64,000 nucleotides of DNA from Branchiostoma floridae (Eukaryota; Chordata; Leptocardii; Amphioxiformes; Branchiostomatidae). Shown piece by piece: positions 59,104-64,000 of this stretch. The notes beneath the pieces are model-generated. The model saw only the letters and a program-made list of their open reading frames with translations. It was not told the DNA's origin and made no database searches. Position 1 is the stretch's first letter; the number at the start of each line of letters is the position of its first letter. The position numbers and the translations under genes were made by a program. The stretch lies in the NCBI RefSeq assembly GCF_000003815.2, contig NC_049987.1:838589-902588 (forward strand). Direction: 5' to 3'.

Positions 59104-59132
59104 GTCCGGAAACCACACCCTTTCGCACAGTG
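59104..59132 (-). repeat. Right terminal inverted repeat of the giant CACTA
   Basis: The plus strand reads GTCCGGAAACC, then ACACCCTTTCGCACAGTG, followed by AAG. Complement of the left end with two mismatches. Confidence 0.95.
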
Positions 59133-59298
59133 AAGTGATCGTACATTAGACAGGAACAGGCATGGAAGAGTCCTAAAGTTCTGTTGTGTTGACCTGCCAC
59201 GAGTGGCGGGGACTGTTGTTATCTTACGAAGTGCTCTATTGTTTACGACACATCTGCGACTTACATAGTCATTTGCATATACATCAAGTCTATTTGTA
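59133..59298 (-). pseudogene. CR1-like LINE, start of the endonuclease
   Basis: An open minus-strand frame ends T-L-P-C-L-F-L-S-N-V-R-S-L at 59133, the canonical beginning of a CR1 endonuclease domain. It continues in frame at 25565 (V-S-K-K-C-E-L-E-A) once the giant CACTA and one AAG are removed. Its upstream end at 59298 abuts the Helentron terminus, so it was interrupted there too, or truncated. Confidence 0.85.
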
Positions 59299-59449
59299 AC
59301 TAGAGTTCCTCGAACACATATCTTCGCCAAATAAACATGTTTTTATGGAAGATCGTTGTTTGTGATTGATTAATGTATATATTTCTATGTGTTATTTATT
59401 TACATGTAGTGGTTGGTTGGATTGTGATTGGATTGTATTGTTATGGGAC

Positions 59450-61045
59450 CTATCATCCAGCACCAGGGACGACACCTACCATTCAGCACCAGGGACATTC
59501 AGCACCAGGGACGGAACCTACCATTCAGCACCAGGGACATTCAGCACCAGGGACGGAAGCTACCATTCAGCACCAGGGACATTCAGCACCAGGGACGGAA
59601 CCTATCATTCAGCACCAGGCACCTATCATTCAGCACCAGGGACGGTACATGTCAGTCAGCTTCTGGGACCTATCATTCAGCAGCAGGGACGGCACCTATC
59701 ATTCAGCAGTAGGGACGGAACCTATCATTCAGCACCAGGCACCTATCATTCAGCACCAGGGACGGTACATGTCAGTCAGCTTCTGGGACCTATCATTCAG
59801 CACCAGGGACGGCACCTATCATTCAGCAGCAGGGACGGCACCTATCATTCAGCAGTAGGGACGGAACGTATCATTCAGCACCTTGGACGGCACCTATCAT
59901 TCAGCACCTTGGACGGCACCTATCAGTCAGCACCAGGTACGTACCATTCAGCAGAAGGACGGCACCTATCAGTCGGCACCAGGGCACCTATCATTCAGCA
60001 CAGGCACAGGGACGGAATGTATCATTGAGCACCAGCCACCTACTATTCAGCACCAGGGACCATCATTCAGCACCAGGGACGGAACCTATCATTCAGCACA
60101 GGCACAGGGACGGAATGTATCATTCAGCACCAGCCACCTACCATTCAGCACCAGGGACGGAACATATCAGTCAGCACCAGGGACCTATTATTCAGCATCA
60201 GGGACAGCACTATCATTCAGCACCAGGGACGACACCTATCAGTCAGCACCAGGGACGGCACGTACCATTCAGCACCAGGGACGGCACCTATCATTCAGCA
60301 CCAGGGACGACAACTATCAGTCAGCACCAGGGACGGCACCTATCAGTCAGCACCAGGGACGGCACCTATCATTCAGCACCAGGGACGGCATCTTTCATTT
60401 AGTACCAGGGACCATCATTCAGCACCAGGGACGGCACCTATCAGTCAGCACCAGGGACGGCACCTACCATTCAGCACCAGGCACCTACCATTCAGCACCA
60501 CGGACGGCACCTACCATTCTGCAGCAGGGATTTATCATTCAGCACCAGGGACGACACCTATCAGTCAGCACCAGGGACGGCACGTACCATTCAGCACCAG
60601 GCACCTACCATTCAGCACCACGGACGGCACCTACCATTCTGCAGCAGGGATTTATCATTCAGCACCAGGGACGGCACCTATCATTCAGCACCAGGGACGA
60701 CACCTATCAGTCAGCACAAGGGACGGCACCTATCAATCAGCACCAGGGACGGCACCTATCAGTCAGCACAAGGGACGGCACCTATCATTCAGCACCAGGG
60801 ACGGCACCTATCATGCAGCACCAGGGACGGAACGTATCATTCAGCACTAGGGACCTATCATTCATCACCAGGGACGGCACCTATCATTCAGCACTAGGGA
60901 CCTATAATTCAGCACCAGGGACGGGACCTATTCAGCACCAGGGACGGGACTTATCAATCAGCACAAGGGACGGCACCTATCAGTCAGTACCAGAAACCTA
61001 CCATTCAGCACCAGGGACGGGACCTATCATTCAGCAAAAATGTGC
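59450..61045. repeat. 1.6-kb minisatellite (CAGCACCAGGGACGGCACCT unit)
   Basis: About 60-70 units alternating between about 26 bp (CAGCACCAGGGACGGCACCT plus ATCATT) and about 21 bp (without GGCAC). Larger duplicates are visible: 59605-59700 recurs at 59725-59820, and 60440-60545 at 60560-60665. Because unit lengths are not multiples of three and stops are rare, long frames stay open in all three plus-strand phases. These are not credible genes. Confidence 0.92.
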
Positions 61046-61049
61046 TTAT

Positions 61050-61409
61050 CATTTTATTTTGGTCACATGGTAAATATTTATAGATATCATTATAATATCA
61101 TTTGTATATTATTTACAAGTATTTCTCTATATGTTAGCCTTGAATGACTATGACAAACTACGCAAAAGACCATAACGATAAAAAATTGCAATATATACCT
61201 AATAATGTATAATTATTAAGACCTTAACGAGAAAGATTACAATATATACACTTAATAATGTTTAATTGTATTTACATCACACGTTTGATTACGCACAGGA
61301 TGGAATTGTATAGATGGTTATCGGATAGCAATGTCTGATCAAATGCTGATGTCGTGTATATGTCTACATATCTTTTCCAAAGTAAGATATAGAATGTGTC
61401 ACACTTTGG
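61050..61409. other. AT-rich Helentron 3' flank
   Basis: Between the minisatellite and the stop of the helicase gene. Two imperfect copies of ATATATACCTAATAATGT / ATATATACACTTAATAATGT (about 61190 and 61243). No gene. Confidence 0.4.
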
Positions 61410-63906
61410 TTATGGTTGATTTTGCATTATGTAGTCAATGCAGATCATGTCATGGTCTGTATAATACGTGTCTATAACAGAAACACGAACATTGTCTTGT
61501 ACATGTCCACGGATGTAAACGTGATCAAGAAGGTTTCCGTTGTCATGGGTTGGAGAGTGCACTTGTTGGATGTATCCAAATTGTTCCATGACATGTAGTA
61601 TTGTAGGAGGTGGAATTTTATATAGGTCAAAATTAAAGTCCCCAACGATTATAGTCAATATATTCTTTGGCAGTTGATGTAATAGTTTGTTTAGTCTATC
61701 AATGAAGACTCCTTCTGGCAAGGTCGGTGGTTTGTAGATGTTTATAATGTTGATTGTAGTTGATTGTTTGGAAACAGTTGTAGCAACGTATTCTAGGCCA
61801 TCGGTTGCAATATGTAGTTGTGTTGGGTTGACGTTTAGTTTAGCTACAGTCATCACTCCGCCTCCGCGTCCAGTTCTGTCAGCCCTGAATGTCATGGTTT
61901 GTGGTAGGAAGTCTGTTGTTGTTATTTGCTCATGTAGGAATGTTTCAACGAAACAGAAAACGTCAACGGGTTTTATTGTTTTATCTGCCTTCAAGTCTTC
62001 CAGATGTTTTGTATAGGAGCGTATATTAAGGAATTTGACACGCAGACATTTGTCTTGTGTTGAGTCAGATGGTATTGTTGAAATGGTTGGTTGTAGCTTT
62101 GTTCGGAGACGTTCCATTTCGTTAACAACATCGGGGTCTACGCGTATTGCTTTTGGTTTGAATCCTAGAAGGTACAAGCCTTTTAAGCTTCTAACACGTG
62201 ACATGGCAACATAACATTGCCCAGGTCTAAAGGCACCTTTGCCCTCAAAAGATACTACAATCTTATCCATTGATTTGCCCTGAACTTTGTGAATGGTAGA
62301 TCCCCATGCCAACGTGATCGGAAATTGTTGACGCTGTGCCTGGATAGTTTGTTTGCCGAATTTTACAGGGAATTGGACAGTGTGTCTCTTGATCGGTACT
62401 AGACCTGGGTAATGTCGCTTGTATTGGCTTTCAGCAATAGCTTTCGTACCAACTCGATTACTATCAAAGCTTAGTAAAATGGTGTGGACGTCTTCTCCTG
62501 TGTTGTCTATGGCAGCTACTGTTGCAAAAGCTCCATTCACTATTCCGTCTGTAACGTTGACATTGGCTGTGACCATTACTCTTGCTCGAATTGCTACTGT
62601 GACAAGTTCTCTTAAGCCACCTGTGTCACTGGGCTTTTTCGGAAAGGTAACATCTGTGATGCCTGTGATAATGTCTGTTTTTGTGTCTTTGACTTTAATG
62701 TAGAAAACCTTTGTTTGGAGTTTCTTCAGGTGTCTTAGATTGTGTTCATCGACTTCTATGTTCGTTCTGAAGACATGCAAGATGTCTGACGGATAGTTTG
62801 GGTCTGTTTTGGAGACGACCCTGGATTTGAGTATGTTTATGTCGCTTTCTGTGCATGTAGCATTTCTAACTCTCATCAAAAGGTTTGCAAAGTCTTTATC
62901 TTCTTTTTGGCGCATCGTTTCTGATAATTCAATCATGTGGAAGTTCTCCTTCCATAGTGAACCATGCAATTTCGCATAATTGTCCGAAGGTAGGGCGAAG
63001 ACATGTTTTTGGCCAACTGGTTGAAGCTGATGAAGATCCCCCACAGCTAAGATACTAACTCCACCAAAGCGTGAATCAGGGTTTGAGTTGCCACAGATGT
63101 CTTCGAGGCGCCGGTGCACATGGTATAGGTGATCAGCCCCGACCATGGAGACCTCGTCCAAAATAAGAAGTTTTAGCTTTCCCAACCGTGAGCGAAGTGT
63201 GTTCAGCTTGTCACTGCTCAGTGATTGGTATGTATGACCTTTGTTGTGCCCACAGCTTAGGCTAAGTGCTGAATGTAAGGTCATACCGTCAATACCAAAA
63301 GCTGCTGTTCCTGTGAATGCTGTTAAAAGAACAGGTAGGTCGTTGGGGTCGAAATATATTCCTGATAGTGGTGTTAAAAGTCTGAAGGTTTCATGTTGTA
63401 CAAGTTTCAAGACGTGACTTTTACCAACTCCCCCTGGGCCACTAAGAAATATGGTATATTGCGGTATTTCTTGGTGTCGTTTTAGAGCGATGATAGTATC
63501 CTTACACCATTTGCGGTGGAACTTCAGCACTTCCATTTGCTTGCTGTTGAGAGACCTCATCATTGTTCTGTATTGGTCTGAGGTCATGCGAGTCTTATTT
63601 AGTTCTGTTGTAAATCGTGCATGTAGTTCCGAGTTATGGATTGATGTTAATGAGCGGGACAGGTCGATGTTTTCAGTTGTAGCTTCTTGGGAGATGTCTC
63701 TTTGTACGGATATACCTTCATCTTGCTGTTCAGCTTGTTGGAACTCGGAATTTGGCGCAACGCTGTCCCATATGCCTTCTGGTGGTCCATTATGTATCAA
63801 GTTGTTATATGCTTCATCAATTGTGTGTGCGTTTATGCTGAACATAGCTTCATTAGCGTGGACAATGTCTTTAACGTGGCCATAGTGGTCTTGTACGTGA
63901 AAGTGA
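61410..63906 (-). CDS. Helentron PIF1-type helicase with C-terminal AP-like endonuclease (5' partial)
   Basis: Counting from the Met at 63845 (811 residues): Walker A G-P-G-G-V-G-K-S at 136-143, Walker B L-I-L-D-E-V-S-M at 227-234, G-D-L-H-Q-L-Q-P-V at 269-277 and the C-terminal helicase motif Y-V-A-M-S-R-V-R at 545-552. These are typical of Helitron SF1B helicases. From residue 602 an AP-endonuclease-like domain follows, with N607 (L-N-I-R-S), E634 (V-E-T), G-D-F-N-F-D at 735-740, L-L-D-H at 772-775 and T-D-H-D at 796-799. A helicase fused to a C-terminal endonuclease is the Helentron arrangement. The frame is open upstream of the Met to the gap at 63908, so the true protein is longer and should contain a Rep nuclease. 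No internal stop or frameshift. Confidence 0.92.
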
Positions 63907-63907
63907 T

Positions 63908-64000
63908 NNNNNNNNNNNNNNNNNNNNNNNNNNNNNNNNNNNNNNNNNNNNNNNNNNNNNNNNNNNNNNNNNNNNNNNNNNNNNNNNNNNNNNNNNNNNN
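63908..64000. other. Assembly gap at window end
   Basis: N to the end of the window. It hides the 5' part of the Helentron, including the expected Rep domain. Confidence 0.99.

Larger units (their letters stand above)
25569..59132. mobile_element. Giant 33.6-kb CACTA (EnSpm) transposon
   Basis: Left end 25569 reads CACTGTGCGAAAGGGTGT, then CATTTCCGGAC. The complement of the right end reads the same 18 bases, then GGTTTCCGGAC (27 of 29 identical). AAG flanks both sides (25566-25568, 59133-59135). Excision restores a CR1 LINE frame (S-N-V-R-S-L-V-S-K-K), which fixes both ends to the base. CACTG ends plus a 3-bp duplication are the hallmark of CACTA/EnSpm, and the interior carries a tnp2-family transposase. 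Three genes lie inside. Later insertions inside it include a foldback element, piggyBac-like and pogo-like MITEs, a MULE-like MITE and a LINE fragment. Two assembly gaps make the true length uncertain. Confidence 0.93.
59300..63907 (-). mobile_element. Helentron (Helitron group), 3' part
   Basis: The minus strand holds the helicase-endonuclease gene, then a non-coding tail with a minisatellite. It probably ends at 59300 with ...GAGGAACTCTAG next to TT of the LINE. The short hairpin GTTC-GAG-GAAC precedes that end. The same CTAG terminus occurs at 7669, 13166 and 14236. The Rep (HUH) domain expected upstream lies beyond the gap at 63908. The 3' boundary is inferred from the shared terminus. 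Confidence 0.7.

Noticed and set aside
59366-61073. Long plus-strand frames of up to about 400 codons over the CAGCACCAGGGACGG array
   Set aside because: The array stays open in all three phases because the unit lacks stops and its length is not a multiple of three. There is no start context, splice structure or non-repetitive sequence.
1-64000. CRISPR arrays, bacterial operons, tRNA/rRNA genes, integrated viruses or Maverick-type elements
   Set aside because: No regular direct-repeat/spacer array, no recognisable tRNA or rRNA, and no capsid, protein-primed polymerase or retroviral gag/protease/env signature was seen on either strand.

Overview
The window is animal genomic DNA. It has eukaryotic splice sites, several metazoan non-LTR retrotransposon families, short inverted-repeat elements and assembly gaps. 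The mix of CR1-like and Tx1-like LINEs, a Helentron and an animal CACTA (EnSpm) transposase fits a marine invertebrate deuterostome, most likely a lancelet (Branchiostoma). That name is recognition, not proof. Almost everything interpretable is mobile DNA nested in mobile DNA; the only host-gene-like trace is one orphan exon near 17.8 kb.

Main result: positions 25569-59132 (33,564 bp) form one giant CACTA-type transposon. Its ends are inverted copies of CACTGTGCGAAAGGGTGT, flanked by the 3-bp duplication AAG (25566-25568 and 59133-59135). Removing the element and one AAG joins two halves of a CR1-like LINE reading frame exactly across the motif S-N-V-R-S-L-V-S-K-K. The element carries three spliced genes: (A) a minus-strand five-exon gene for an SR-rich, acid-tailed protein (27215-35770); (B) a plus-strand four-exon tnp2 transposase (41889-51720) with two frameshifts; (C) a minus-strand two-exon gene (54633-56592) whose 403-aa product joins an RFX-type DNA-binding domain to a DBF4-like region (motifs N, M and C, the Cdc7-kinase activator signature). 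Both ends carry subterminal repeats rich in TCCGGA. Genes A and B are divergent. Their shared upstream region has been split by a 3.9-kb foldback element and a piggyBac-like MITE, side by side at TTAA sites.

Layout: 0-1.2 kb, MULE-like MITE, local duplication and a LINE 3' end. 4.1-4.5 kb, GGGCGATCGCCC minisatellite. 4.6-5.9 kb, Tx1-like LINE fragment. 7.7-8.5 kb, Helentron-like non-autonomous sequence. 9.3-16.1 kb, a Tx1-like LINE on the minus strand, interrupted by two tandem Helentron-like units (12.06-14.24 kb) and a LINE 3' end (15.5-15.9 kb). 16.1-17.5 kb, another LINE RT. 17.76 kb, orphan exon. 20.5-25.6 kb, the CR1-like LINE that hosts both a 2.2-kb element with a 3-bp duplication (21861-24097) and the giant CACTA. 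25.6-59.1 kb, the giant CACTA. 59.13-59.30 kb, the 5' piece of the same CR1 LINE. 59.3 kb to the end, a Helentron (PIF1-type helicase fused to an endonuclease), with a 1.6-kb minisatellite between its probable 3' end and the coding region.

How the parts may work together (inference): gene B supplies catalysis. Genes A and C could supply end binding or target and replication functions. An RFX domain joined to a DBF4 module could recruit the S-phase kinase Cdc7 to particular DNA, which would tie transposition to replication. This copy looks recently inactivated: one stop in gene A and two small frameshifts in gene B, with gene C intact.
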